Source of the DNA: an uncultured Pseudomonadota bacterium | GTDB taxonomy: Bacteria; Myxococcota_A; UBA796; SXON01 | Assembly: GCA_903885375.1 (NCBI GenBank) | Contig: CAISIK010000113.1 | Span: forward strand, 1-64,000 | Direction: 5' to 3' | Length of the DNA stretch: 64,000 nt | Part shown: positions 1 through 7,891 of the stretch, in pieces | Numbering within the stretch: position 1 is the first letter of the stretch | Layout of the letters: each line of letters starts with the position of its first letter | The notes under the pieces: generated by a model | What the model was told of the DNA's origin: nothing | Seen by the model: only the letters and a program-made list of their open reading frames with translations | Databases searched by the model: none | Translations under genes and position numbers: made by a program

Positions 1-1
1 C

Positions 2-79
2 CGCGCCCGCAAACCCTGGGCCGACCTCACCCCAGCGGCCTACGCCCAGCGCGCCACCGCGGCCGCCGCAACGGTGTAG
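2..79 (+). CDS. 3' end of an unidentified protein (partial)
   Basis: Reading from base 2, an open frame of 25 codons (Arg/Ala-rich, ending ...ATAAAATV) runs to a TAG at 77-79. The rest of the gene lies outside the window. The Ala-rich helical tail looks like a genuine C-terminus, but the piece is too short to assign. It ends about 185 bases before the tRNA-Glu fragment, where an integrase gene might be expected, but nothing in these residues shows that it is one. Bases 80-264 hold no gene that I can support. Confidence 0.35.
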   Translation, partial: RARKPWADLTPAAYAQRATAAAATV

Positions 80-264
80 CTCCGCTCCAACGGAAACTCG
101 TGCTGGTGCCGAACCATGGGGTCCGCCGGGGGTTTACCAGCAAACAGCTTCATCCCGGCTTGCCTACCGGTAGCCGAAGGAGGGATCCAACTGGGTAAAA
201 TCAGCGGGACGGGACAATCACGTTCACGACCACGTTCACGGGCGACGTTCTACGCCCGACACGC

Positions 265-332
265 TCCTAGCCGGCCCAGGACGGCGCCCTCTCACGGCGC
301 AAACAGGGGTTCGAATCCCCTTGGGACTACCA
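265..332 (+). tRNA. tRNA-Glu (CTC) fragment without a matching 5' acceptor strand
   Basis: The D-stem (TCCT 265-268 with AGGA 278-281), a 5-bp anticodon stem (GCGCC 284-288 with GGCGC 296-300) around loop CTCTCAC, and a T-arm (AGGGG 305-309, loop TTCGAAT, CCCCT 317-321) are all present. They are followed by TGGGACT, discriminator A and an encoded CCA at 330-332. The anticodon is CTC (291-293), read as glutamate, and the arm layout matches bacterial tRNA-Glu. The 5' acceptor strand should read AGTCCCA about nine bases before the D-stem, but the sequence there is unrelated. The gene is therefore truncated or disrupted at its 5' end. This could be what an integrating element leaves behind, or simple decay; it is probably not functional. 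Confidence 0.6.
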
Positions 333-337
333 CAAAC

Positions 338-415
338 TGGCCCGGTTCACGTTCGGTTGAATCGGGCCTTTTCGTTGGCGACTCGCGCCATTGAGCGCAA
401 CCCCGAACGGGATTC
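338..415 (+). repeat. Left copy of an imperfect direct repeat (terminator plus T-arm-like motif)
   Basis: The hairpin, its T-tract and the following TTTTCGTTGG are shared with 3590-3677. About 35 bases further on, the motif GAACGGGATTCG recurs in both copies. Here it extends into CGGGATTCGAACCCG, which read on the minus strand looks like a tRNA T-arm. The repeats bracket about 3.2 kb holding a lipoprotein gene and an ADP-ribosyltransferase-like pair. They may be the ends of an inserted segment or an old local duplication. Bases 416-549 contain no supported gene. Confidence 0.5.
339..372 (+). terminator. Rho-independent terminator after the tRNA-Glu fragment
   Basis: GGCCCGGTTCA (339-349) pairs with TGAATCGGGCC (358-368), including one G-T pair, to give an 11-bp stem with an 8-base loop. 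TTTT follows at 369-372. It sits 6 bases after the tRNA CCA, so it most likely ended that transcript. A near-copy of the hairpin lies at 3591-3624. Confidence 0.8.
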
Positions 416-549
416 GAACCCGACCTTCGGGCGCGCATCTAATCAGACCGTGACGCGAACTGTCGGCGCCCACGCCCGTCGGGATCGCCAAGAGGCCCTT
501 GCGGCCGACTCGCTCCCGTTTCACGCCAGCAACAGGCTACACCGTCAGG

Positions 550-2547
550 GTGAGTCTCCTCTCGTTCACGGTCACCGCTCTCTTGGTCGCGTGCGCCCCC
601 TCTGGAACCGTACCGGGCGCGAAGACGACGGACACCGGCGGACAAGAAGTCGACGCTGACGCGGACGGGTATGCGGCACCCGACGACTGCAACGACGCCG
701 ATCCCGAGGTGCACCCCGGGGCCACGGAGGCGTGCAATGGCGTTGACGATGACTGCGACGGAGGCACGGACGAGCAGGCCGCGGACGCGACACTGTGGTA
801 CTCGGACGCCGACGGAGACGGCTTCGGTTCGGGCGATCCAGTCGCCTCGTGCGAGCGCACGAGCGGCTATTCGGCCAGCGCCAGCGGCGACTGCGATGAC
901 GCCGATGCGTCCTGCTGGCCCGGCGCCGCGGAGGCTTGCGACGAACTCGACAACGACTGCGACGGATCAATTGACGAGGATCTTTCGGTTTCAACTTGGC
1001 ATGCTGACGGGGACGGCGACGGATACGGCGACCCGGAAAGCCGCGCAGAGTTCTGCGGGGCGCGGGACGGCTGGGGTCTCGACGCGACGGACTGCGACGA
1101 CACCAACGACAGCGTGAACCCCGGGGTCACGGAGGTCTGCGGGAACGGCGTGGATGACGATTGCGACGCCGACGCGACCGAGTGTCGCCTCGCGGGAAGC
1201 TCACCGATCGCCGCGGCGAGGGTCGAGCTCACCGGCGTGACCAATAGCGGTACGGCCGGTAGCTCCGTGAGCGGCGGCGGCGACGTGACGGGTGACGGTA
1301 TCCCTGACCTGATCATCGGCGGTCCGGAGGAGGACGCCGGAGGTTCGAAGAACGGCGCCGCGTTCCTGGTGGCGGGCCCTGCAGCATCCGGAAGCCTCGG
1401 GGCGGCGGCGGCCTCTTTCCACGGCGAAGGCGACAATCAGTGGGCTGGCTGGTCCGTATCCGTCGCGGGAGACGTGAACGCGGACGGAATGGCGGATCTC
1501 CTCATCGGTGCCTATCGCGAGCCAACGACGGGCTACAATGCAGGCGCCGCGTACCTTATCTCTGGTGGCGGTTGGGCCGGCGACTACGACGTCGGCGACG
1601 CCGCGACGTCCAAGCTCCTCGGGGAAGCGGCAAACGACAACTTCGGGTACTGGGTTTCGGGGATCGGCGATGCGAACGCGGACGGCTTCGACGACGTGGC
1701 CGTCGGGGCCGTTCAGGAGTCGACCGGCGCGTACGAGGCGGGCGCGGTGTACCTGTTCCACGGCCCGCTGGCCGGAACCCTGAGTGCGGGTTCGGCCGAT
1801 ACAAAGTGGCTGGGTGAGGCGGCGTACGACTACGCGGGGCTGTCGCTCGCGGGGCAGGGAGACGTCGATGGCGACGGCGTCGAGGACATGGTCGTCGGCA
1901 CCTACGCCGAAAGCTCGGCGGGACCGCAGTACGGAGCGGCCTACGTTGTTGACGGTGGGACAACGGGGATCCTCTCCCTTTCATCCGCGACCGCCAAGTT
2001 GACCGGCGAGTCGCCTGGGGCGCGGGCTGGTTACGCGGTCGCGCTGCTCGACAATGATGCGGACGGCTACGCAGACGTCATCGTCGGCGCACCCTACGAG
2101 GATCGCGGCGGATCCCTTGCTGGCGCGGTCTACGTGGTGAGTGGCCCCGTGGTCGGAACCGTGAACCTCGCAGCGGCGGACGCCATCCTCGTCGGGGCGA
2201 CCAGCTGCGATCAGGCGGGGTTCGCTGTCGCTCGGGCAGGGGATCTCGACGCCGACGGAGTCGACGACCTCCTGGTCGGTGCCCCATGCGACCCGACAGG
2301 CGGGGATTGTGCCGGCTCGGTCTACGTTGTGCACGGACCCTCCGCCGGAGTGGCCGTGCTCGACGGGGTCGCCGCTCGACGGTACGGCGGGGGACCGATG
2401 TTCTGGGCCGGATGGTCGGTCTCCGGCGCAGGTGACCTCGATGCGGACGGGTACGACGACTTCATCACGGGCGTCCCGATGGCGAATTTCGGAACCGAGG
2501 CGGTCTCCCTCGGCGCCGCCTACGTGGTCGCCGGTTCGGGGCCGTGA
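550..2547 (+). CDS. Lipoprotein with MopE metal-binding repeats and FG-GAP repeats
   Basis: A cell-surface or secreted lipoprotein of 665 residues. I chose GTG 550 because it gives a short signal peptide (VSLLSFTVTALLVAC) ending in a lipobox with Cys; the in-frame ATG at 499 would add a charged leader before it. Residues about 35-215 hold three MopE-type repeats with Asp/Cys clusters such as DDCNDADPEVHPG and [10 protein letters not shown] (the 'putative metal-binding motif' family). Residues about 220-665 hold seven or so FG-GAP/VCBS repeats (D-x-D-x-DG...D...GAP) that in integrin alpha chains fold as a calcium-binding propeller. A role in adhesion or metal binding outside the cell is inferred. 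No enzyme motif is visible. It lies alone on its strand between the tRNA fragment and the toxin-like pair. Confidence 0.85.
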   Translation: MSLLSFTVTALLVACAPSGTVPGAKTTDTGGQEVDADADGYAAPDDCNDADPEVHPGATEACNGVDDDCDGGTDEQAADATLWYSDADGDGFGSGDPVASCERTSGYSASASGDCDDADASCWPGAAEACDELDNDCDGSIDEDLSVSTWHADGDGDGYGDPESRAEFCGARDGWGLDATDCDDTNDSVNPGVTEVCGNGVDDDCDADATECRLAGSSPIAAARVELTGVTNSGTAGSSVSGGGDVTGDGIPDLIIGGPEEDAGGSKNGAAFLVAGPAASGSLGAAAASFHGEGDNQWAGWSVSVAGDVNADGMADLLIGAYREPTTGYNAGAAYLISGGGWAGDYDVGDAATSKLLGEAANDNFGYWVSGIGDANADGFDDVAVGAVQESTGAYEAGAVYLFHGPLAGTLSAGSADTKWLGEAAYDYAGLSLAGQGDVDGDGVEDMVVGTYAESSAGPQYGAAYVVDGGTTGILSLSSATAKLTGESPGARAGYAVALLDNDADGYADVIVGAPYEDRGGSLAGAVYVVSGPVVGTVNLAAADAILVGATSCDQAGFAVARAGDLDADGVDDLLVGAPCDPTGGDCAGSVYVVHGPSAGVAVLDGVAARRYGGGPMFWAGWSVSGAGDLDADGYDDFITGVPMANFGTEAVSLGAAYVVAGSGP

Positions 2548-2641
2548 CTGGCGGGATCCCGCGTCCCCATGACGATGAGCATCGATGAAGTAGGCTCGGC
2601 AGGTGTACACCTGTTCACCGTCGGGTTACTTCGATTTCCCT

Positions 2642-3262
2642 ATGCCCTCCGCCCTCGCTCTCCTCGACCACCGCGTCATCGTAGGCTTCCACGGCTGCGA
2701 CCAGGCCACCGCTGATCGCGTGCTGGTCACCGGTGAGCCCATGAAGCCGAGCAGTAACCAGTGGGATTGGCTCGGTGAGGGGATCTACTTCTGGGAGCAG
2801 AACCCGGAACGGGCGTGGGAGTTCGCCGAGGAGCAGCGCAACCGCGGGAAGATCGCGAACCCCTCCGTCATCGGAGCGTTCATCCACCTCGGCCGATGCT
2901 TCGACCTCGCGCGGAGCGAGTCCACAGCCGCGCTTGGCGGCGCGCACGCTGACCTCCTCCCCCGGCTCGCCGCGATCGGGGCGCCGGTGCCGGTCAACCG
3001 GCCCGGCCGCGGCGGCGGTGACGATCTGCTCCTCCGTGAGTTGGACTGCGCCGTCCTCAACTTCTACCTCCGCGATGCGGACAGCACGCTCGGCCGGGGC
3101 GGCAGGTTCCACCAGACGGTTCGCGGTGTCTTCGTCGAGGGGGTACCCGCGTTCCCCGGCGCGGCTATCTTCACGAAGACGCACACCCAGGTCGCCGTCC
3201 GCGACCCCTCCGTCATCGTCGGCTACTTCCGCCCCTCGCGCTATACTGCTCTCGGAGCCTGA
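2642..3262 (+). CDS. ADP-ribosyltransferase-fold (DUF3990-like) protein, possible toxin
   Basis: 206 residues from ATG 2642; an in-frame GTG at 2603 would add 13 residues, and neither start has a convincing ribosome site. Motifs recall DUF3990-type members of the ADP-ribosyltransferase superfamily: an N-terminal VIVGFHGCD strand, then SSNQWDWLGEGIYFWEQN (the G-x-G-I-Y-F region), then a helix beginning PERAWEFAEEQ. Such proteins transfer ADP-ribose from NAD+ to proteins or nucleic acids and are common as toxins in toxin-antitoxin or effector loci. The next gene starts 1 base after this one stops, so the two are surely co-transcribed. The family call rests on motif resemblance only, and the catalytic glutamate could not be assigned with certainty. 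Confidence 0.6.
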   Translation: MPSALALLDHRVIVGFHGCDQATADRVLVTGEPMKPSSNQWDWLGEGIYFWEQNPERAWEFAEEQRNRGKIANPSVIGAFIHLGRCFDLARSESTAALGGAHADLLPRLAAIGAPVPVNRPGRGGGDDLLLRELDCAVLNFYLRDADSTLGRGGRFHQTVRGVFVEGVPAFPGAAIFTKTHTQVAVRDPSVIVGYFRPSRYTALGA

Positions 3263-3263
3263 C

Positions 3264-3461
3264 ATGAACCAGCCCACGAACCCCTACACCGACCCCCAGA
3301 TCGCCGCCGATTCGGCCGCAGTGCGTGCGCGCTGGGCAGGCTTGACCGCCGAGGAGCAGACCGCCTTCCTCGTCGAGATCGGCATCCTCACGCCCGACCT
3401 CCAACTTCATCCCCGCTACGGCGGCCCGACGCCGCCGGGCGCTGACGCCGAGGCGAAGTAG
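3264..3461 (+). CDS. Small partner protein of the ART-like gene (putative antitoxin)
   Basis: 65 residues, starting one base after the TGA of the ART-like gene. The sequence is a single predicted helix (AVRARWAGLTAEEQTAFLVE) followed by a short tail (GILTPDLQLHPRYGG) and an acidic C-terminus. Small proteins ending in a 'LT..Y' tail often accompany this kind of ART-fold gene, which suggests an immunity or antitoxin role, but no family can be named confidently. If the pair is a toxin-antitoxin system the order is reversed, toxin first. The gene ends at a TAG about 130 bases before the second terminator. Confidence 0.55.
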   Translation: MNQPTNPYTDPQIAADSAAVRARWAGLTAEEQTAFLVEIGILTPDLQLHPRYGGPTPPGADAEAK

Positions 3462-3589
3462 CCCTGCGCGAGCGGCCCTGCGCAGAAGCGCATCTTCATA
3501 GCACGTATCCCTGCCGAACCATCTCCGTGCAAAGCTCCCCGTTCTCGCGTAGCCAGTTCCGAAATCGTCCCGTTAGGGCTACCATCGAT

Positions 3590-3677
3590 CGGCCCGGTTC
3601 AGCTTCGGTTGAACTGGGCCTTTTCGTTGGTTCGTGACCACCCGGAGGGCGCCCCAGAACGGGATTCGGACGGAAAA
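3590..3677 (+). repeat. Right copy of the imperfect direct repeat
   Basis: This shares the terminator hairpin, TTTTCGTTGG and the distal GAACGGGATTCG motif with 338-415, with several mismatches and small length changes between. The T-arm-like symmetry seen in the left copy is lost here. The pair could be attachment-site scars or a duplicated tRNA-downstream segment. Confidence 0.5.
3591..3624 (+). terminator. Rho-independent terminator, second copy
   Basis: GGCCCGGTTCAG (3591-3602) pairs with TTGAACTGGGCC (3609-3620) around a CTTCGG loop, followed by TTTT at 3621-3624. It can end the ART-like operon. Just upstream, TTAGGGCTACCA (3573-3584) resembles the tRNA 3' end TTGGGACTACCA at 321-332, so a decayed tRNA 3' end may precede this copy too. 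Otherwise the 314-base gap 3462-3775 holds no gene that I can see. Confidence 0.75.
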
Positions 3678-3775
3678 ACTCGGCGGGTCAACTCCATAAT
3701 GTCCGCCCGAACGCCCTCCAGGACGTCATCGGGTCGAGGCAGGGCGCGAAGCTCTCCCGCTCGGTCCAGGGCGCG

Positions 3776-4168
3776 TCAGCCGAGATCGTCAAGGGTCCGG
3801 ATTTTCCCGACTCCGGGTGCGTGCGCAGCGAGGATCGCAAGGCCCCCGAGATCGCTGGTGAGCACGTCGTCGCGCCGCTCCGCAGCCCCCCAAACCACGA
3901 ACGCATCCACGACGTCGGCGGTCTTCGCGGCGGCGCAGAGTTCGCCCGTTCGGCGTGACGCTGTTGCATCCATCGCCACCTCTCGGCATCCCGCCAGCAC
4001 CATCGCGACGCACACGTTGGGCGCGCTCCGCCACGCCTGGGCGACGACTGGCGACGGCACGGTGGCGACAACGCCTCGCGAGGTCTGCCACTTCCACCAC
4101 ACCCAGAACCGCCGGTCGTTCCGTTCCGCCGCGATCAGCGCACCCGTGTCCAGGGTCACTCCCGCCAT
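3776..4168 (-). CDS. vapC: VapC-type PIN-domain ribonuclease toxin
   Basis: 130 residues. PIN-domain nuclease of a type II toxin-antitoxin system; VapC toxins cleave tRNA or rRNA using acidic residues that hold Mg2+/Mn2+. Visible motifs are the N-terminal LDTGALIAAE (first Asp and the Glu), ADVVDAFVVWGA (third acidic position) and LTSDLGGLAILA near the C-terminus, in the usual PIN order and length. ATG 4168 was chosen because it overlaps the 3' end of the upstream antitoxin gene by 13 bases, which is typical of translational coupling. Longer in-frame starts would run deep into the antitoxin. Confidence 0.88.
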   Translation of the reverse strand: MAGVTLDTGALIAAERNDRRFWVWWKWQTSRGVVATVPSPVVAQAWRSAPNVCVAMVLAGCREVAMDATASRRTGELCAAAKTADVVDAFVVWGAAERRDDVLTSDLGGLAILAAHAPGVGKIRTLDDLG

Positions 4169-4374
4169 GCGCGCTCCACCGCGGCCAGCTCGGCGTCGGT
4201 GATTCCGCCATTTTCCCGCTCCCAGGCAGCGATGGCCTTGCTCGCGTTTCGCAACAGCAATTGGGACTCCGCCGCGCGGGCCAGCCACGCTGAAAGGCTG
4301 GCGCCGTCGGCGAGCGCGGCGTCCCGGATGCGAATGGCGAGGTCTTCGGGAAGAGAGAGCGAGAGTCGTTCCAC
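4156..4374 (-). CDS. Ribbon-helix-helix antitoxin of the VapC pair
   Basis: 72 residues from GTG 4374. The N-terminus MERLSLSLPEDLAIRIRDAA is a ribbon-helix-helix DNA-binding strand and helix, followed by DGASLSAWLARAAESQ. The C-terminal half (AIAAWERENGGITDAELAAV) is the usual tail that wraps the PIN toxin. It is expected to neutralise the toxin and repress its own promoter. A 12-bp palindrome lies 10 bases upstream of the start. No ATG is available in frame near this position, so GTG is the most sensible start. Confidence 0.85.
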   Translation of the reverse strand: MERLSLSLPEDLAIRIRDAALADGASLSAWLARAAESQLLLRNASKAIAAWERENGGITDAELAAVERAWRE

Positions 4375-4383
4375 GGCGCGATC

Positions 4384-4395
4384 ATACGATCGTAT
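4384..4395. promoter_or_regulatory. Palindromic operator of the vapBC operon
   Basis: ATACGATCGTAT is a perfect 12-bp palindrome immediately upstream of the antitoxin start, in an AT-richer patch of this GC-rich region. Ribbon-helix-helix antitoxins bind such short palindromes to autoregulate. No other function is apparent. Confidence 0.6.
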
Positions 4396-4537
4396 TACGA
4401 GGAGGTCAAGGGCCCCGCGCCGGCGAAGGACCTCAGCGTGGCCATGGGTCGTATCCCATCGTTTTTGAACGACAATTGTACGGGCTGCCGGCCAAAGGAC
4501 GGGGACGCGACAGGCCGTGGACGAGCCGCCACTCGCG

Positions 4538-5611
4538 CTACACGGGGTAGTCGGTGTAGCCCTTCTCGCCCGGCGTGTAAAAGGTGCCAAAGTCGGGCGG
4601 GGCCAGCTCAGCGGCGGTCTGCAGCTTCTGCACGAGGCTCGGGTTGGAGATGAACGGGCGGCCGAAGGCCACCAGATCTCCCTTGCCCGCCGCCAGATCG
4701 GCGTCGGCGCGGGCGCGGTCGTACCCGCCGGAGAGGATGTACGCGCCCTTGAAGCTGGCGCGCACCGCCGCCTTCAGCGTGTCGGGCACGGGCGGCGCGC
4801 CCATCGACGAGTGGTCCACCATGTGGATGTACGCGAGCCCGAGTGGGTTCAGCTGGTTCACGAGCTCGAGGTACACCGCGTCCATCTCGGCGTCCGGCAC
4901 GCCGCCGTTGAAGACACCGTACGGCGAGATGCGCATGCCGACACGCGCGCCGCCGATGGCCGCCGTGACCGCCTTCGCGACCTCCACACCGAACCGCACG
5001 CGGTTGGCCACCGAGCCGCCCCAGGCGTCGGTGCGCTGGTTGGACGCCGTGTTCAGGAACTGGTCGATCAAGTAGCCGTTGGCGCCATGCAACTCGACAC
5101 CGTCGAAGCCAGCCTGCACCGCCAGCCGCGCCGCGTTCGCGTAGGAGGCGATCGCCGCGGCGATGTCCGCCTCCGTCATGGCCTCGGGCACCGGGTGCGG
5201 CTGCGGGCCGCTGGCGTCGGTCCACATCTCGCCGGGGGCGGCCACGGCGGATGGTCCCTGGATGCGGGCGCCGGCGGGCAGGTTGGCGGAATGGCCGACG
5301 CGGCCGGTGTCCATCAACTGCACGAAGATGTGACCGCCGCGGGCGTGCACGGCGTCGGTGACCACGCGCCAGCTCTGGGCCTGCGCCTCGGTGTAGAGGC
5401 CGGGGATGCGCGCGTAGCCGAGGCCGTTGGCGCTGGGCGACACGCCCTCGGTGATGAGCAGGCCTGCGTCGGCGCGCGCGGCGTAGTACGACGCCATCAG
5501 CCCGTTGGCCACGTTGCCGATGGCGCGGCTGCGGGTCATCGGCGCCATGACGACGCGGTTCGCGAGCCGAAGGGAGCCCAGGGAGAACGACGAGAACAGC
5601 GATGCGGACAT
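4538..5611 (-). CDS. Old Yellow Enzyme family NADH:flavin oxidoreductase (alkene reductase)
   Basis: 357 residues, a full-length FMN-dependent TIM barrel. It reduces activated C=C bonds (alpha,beta-unsaturated carbonyls, nitro compounds, quinones) with NAD(P)H in the cytosol. The FMN-binding N-terminus reads RLANRVVMAPMTRSRA. The substrate-binding HGANGY motif supplies His175, Asn178 and Tyr180. LSGGYDR and LVAFGRPFISNP form the phosphate-binding end of the barrel, and YTDYPV is the typical C-terminus. It resembles NemA / xenobiotic reductases. It is a single gene on this strand; the natural substrate cannot be told from sequence. Confidence 0.93.
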   Translation of the reverse strand: MSASLFSSFSLGSLRLANRVVMAPMTRSRAIGNVANGLMASYYAARADAGLLITEGVSPSANGLGYARIPGLYTEAQAQSWRVVTDAVHARGGHIFVQLMDTGRVGHSANLPAGARIQGPSAVAAPGEMWTDASGPQPHPVPEAMTEADIAAAIASYANAARLAVQAGFDGVELHGANGYLIDQFLNTASNQRTDAWGGSVANRVRFGVEVAKAVTAAIGGARVGMRISPYGVFNGGVPDAEMDAVYLELVNQLNPLGLAYIHMVDHSSMGAPPVPDTLKAAVRASFKGAYILSGGYDRARADADLAAGKGDLVAFGRPFISNPSLVQKLQTAAELAPPDFGTFYTPGEKGYTDYPV

Positions 5612-5704
5612 GACTTGCTCAGGGTGGAAGGGTCGAGGAGACGAGGGAACTTCGACACGCGGGGCGCGCGCGTCAAGCGAGGCGGTGCCCCCTCACGGCG
5701 GCGA

Positions 5705-6230
5705 TCACTGCGGTTGAGGCGCGAAGCCGCAATGACGGATGAATCCTGAGGCCAACTCGCTCGTGAACCGCTCCTTCGCGAGGCAAAACGCGGTGTTGAT
5801 GGCCTCTTCCGTGCGCGCGCGGCAGGTCTTCAGCCACCATTTGACCCACGCCCGCTCGAGTTCGATCGGGTTGAGGTCGGGCGAGCAGGGTGGAAGGACG
5901 AACACCTTGGCGCCCTTGCCCTCGATGATGGCGTGCACCTCCGGGCCCTTGCGCGCCGGCAGGTTGTCGAGGACGACCAAATCGCCCTCACGAAGCTCGC
6001 GGGCCAGCATCTGCTCGGTGCAGGCCCGGGAGGCTTCCCTGGTCGTGCCCCCGCGGCCGGTCATCATCGCGGTGAGTCCATTTCGCGCTCGGTCGCGATG
6101 AAGGTCTCCTTTTCGCGTGAGCTTCGGGCGCTGGAGGGTCCGGTGCACGGTCGACCGGCTGAGGTGAACGTCGTGTTCTCCACGAGGTCGAACGCGAGCT
6201 CCTCCTCCGATGCGTCGGGGGCGGCACGAC
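5705..6230 (-). pseudogene. IS630-family transposase remnant
   Basis: From 6148 to 5705 the frame encodes the C-terminal part of an IS630 DDE transposase: VHRTLQRPKLTRKGDLH, then GDLVVLDNLPARKGPEVHAII, then FVLPPCSPDLNPIELERAW, which carry the second Asp and the final Asp/Glu of the catalytic triad. Upstream residues (EHDVHLSRSTVHRTL) are in this frame, but the expected preceding helix (EEELAFDLVEN) is read in another, so there is a frameshift near 6165-6180. No N-terminal helix-turn-helix or terminal inverted repeats were found, and the central catalytic region is shortened. It is a dead insertion sequence. The 6231-6388 stretch has no supported gene. Confidence 0.75.
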
Positions 6231-6388
6231 GCCGCACCGGCCGAGGGGCGCTTCGTGCTGGGCGGCGACGTCGCGCTGTTCGTGAGCCCCGGGGGGCGCC
6301 CGGCGCCCGCCCCGTCGTCTTCGTGCCGGGGACGATGGCGTGGAGCGGCGCCACGGGCGCGCTTGCCACCTGTTGACTACAAGGGTTC

Positions 6389-7891
6389 ATGCCGTTCTGG
6401 GTGGTGTTCACGTCCTGCACGCCCGCGCCTGAGCCGGCGGCCGATCACGTGCCGCCCGCACACCTCGTGTCGAGCACCATCCCGGAGGAGTTGGACTTCG
6501 GGGAGCTGCCGGTCGGGAGCGAAGTGAGCCTCCGCTTCGAGCTGGTGAACGATGGCCGGTTGCCTGTGCGTGTGGAAGTGACGCTGGCCGAGACGGCAGG
6601 ATTTTCCATGGACCCCCCCGAGCTCACGATTCCCGCGAATGGCACCGAGGAGCTCGCGGTGCGGTTTTCTCCGGCAGGCGTTGGGCCGCTGGAGTCGGTC
6701 CTGGGGGTCCGCGCGGAGACCTGGGCCGACGCGCGCTCCGTGATGCTGCGCGGCACCGGACTGGGTCCGAAGGTCCGGGTCGAGCCCGACAGCTTCGACC
6801 TGGGCGAGGTGCCGCTGGGTTGCGTTCAGGAGTCCAGGCTGGCGATCGGCAACGAGGGAAACGCCGACCTGCACGTTGAAGCGGCCTCCTGGATCGCGGC
6901 AGGTGATTTCACCGTTGAGGACGTTTCCGGACTCGGCGCGATCCAGCCGGGCACGGCGAGCGAGATCGCCATCACGTTTGCCCCGTCGGGCGTCGGCTCG
7001 GCCGCCGGAGTCCTCCTCCTCCAGACCGACGACCCGATCAGCGCCTCTGCCGCGGTGAGCTTCGCGGCCGAGGTCATCTCGGTCACCGAGACGTTCACCT
7101 GGGTGTACCAGCCGCCCGCGGTAGACCTCCTTCTCGTGGTGGAAGACTCCGACCTGATGGCGGCGCCCCTGGCCGTCATGCGCGCCGGTGTCCCGTGGCT
7201 CGTGGCCCTGCTGGCCGAGCACGACGTGAGGATCGGCGTGATGTCCACGCGCTCCCCGTTGCTGGTGGGGGCCGTGGAGTCGACGGAGGCCGAGGCCGCT
7301 ACTCGCCTCGACGCCCTCCTCGACCTGCCGCTCGTGCCGCTCGCTGGCGCGCTCACAGGGCTCGACATTCTGGTTGAGGCGGGTGAGGCTGGAGGTGCGC
7401 TCGAGCCCGGCGGCCCCTTCCTCCGCGAGGCGCCCACGCTCGTGGTCGTCGCGCTGACGGGAACCCTGGACGCGAGCACCGTTGGCTCGTCCGAGGTGCT
7501 GAGCTTCCTGCGCACGGTCGAGGCCGACCCCGGAGCCGTGGTGGTTGGTGTGCTCTCCGGGGATTGGCCCGACGGGTGTGGCGACCTCCTCGCGGCGAAC
7601 GGGTGGTACGAGATGAGCGTTGCCACGGGCGGTCTTTACGAGTCGGCGTGTGCCGAGGATTTCACCTCGTTCTGGGAAGACAGCACGGACGAGCTGCTCA
7701 CGGAGGAGCGCTGGCGGCACGTCGACCTTCCCGACTTCCCCATCGCGTCCACCATTCAGGTCCGGGTGGATGGCCTGGAGATCGCGGACTGGACCTACGC
7801 CGCGGCGGACAACGCCGTCCGCCTGGGCTCCGAGCCGGCGGCCGGCGCAACCGTCACCGTGGAGTACACGCCCGGCGACGCCTGCCCCTGA
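6389..7891 (+). CDS. ASH/HYDIN-domain lipoprotein with a degenerate VWA-like region
   Basis: 500 residues. A very short signal (MPFWVVFTSC) with a lipobox Cys10 suggests a lipoprotein. Residues about 30-120 and 130-225 are two immunoglobulin-like ASH/HYDIN ('choice-of-anchor D') domains, each with the LDFGELPVGSEVSLRF / FDLGEVPLGCVQESRL signature and an RFSPAGVG or TFAPSGVG turn. Residues about 240-430 (VDLLLVVEDSDLMA... LVVVALTGTLD) follow the strand order of a von Willebrand A domain, but the DxSxS metal site is replaced (VEDSDLM). The end (VRVDGLEIADWTY) is another beta region. Function is unknown; probably a surface or periplasmic scaffold. Confidence 0.78.
   Translation: MPFWVVFTSCTPAPEPAADHVPPAHLVSSTIPEELDFGELPVGSEVSLRFELVNDGRLPVRVEVTLAETAGFSMDPPELTIPANGTEELAVRFSPAGVGPLESVLGVRAETWADARSVMLRGTGLGPKVRVEPDSFDLGEVPLGCVQESRLAIGNEGNADLHVEAASWIAAGDFTVEDVSGLGAIQPGTASEIAITFAPSGVGSAAGVLLLQTDDPISASAAVSFAAEVISVTETFTWVYQPPAVDLLLVVEDSDLMAAPLAVMRAGVPWLVALLAEHDVRIGVMSTRSPLLVGAVESTEAEAATRLDALLDLPLVPLAGALTGLDILVEAGEAGGALEPGGPFLREAPTLVVVALTGTLDASTVGSSEVLSFLRTVEADPGAVVVGVLSGDWPDGCGDLLAANGWYEMSVATGGLYESACAEDFTSFWEDSTDELLTEERWRHVDLPDFPIASTIQVRVDGLEIADWTYAAADNAVRLGSEPAAGATVTVEYTPGDACP

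Noticed and set aside
378-470. A second tRNA on the minus strand suggested by CGGGATTCGAACCCG.
   Set aside because: Only a T-arm-like hairpin can be drawn; anticodon, D-arm and acceptor stems do not form and no CCA follows.
6240-6380. A protein fragment reading EGRFVLGGDVALFVSPGGRPAPA on the plus strand.
   Set aside because: Too short, no start or family, and overlapped by the decayed IS630 remnant.
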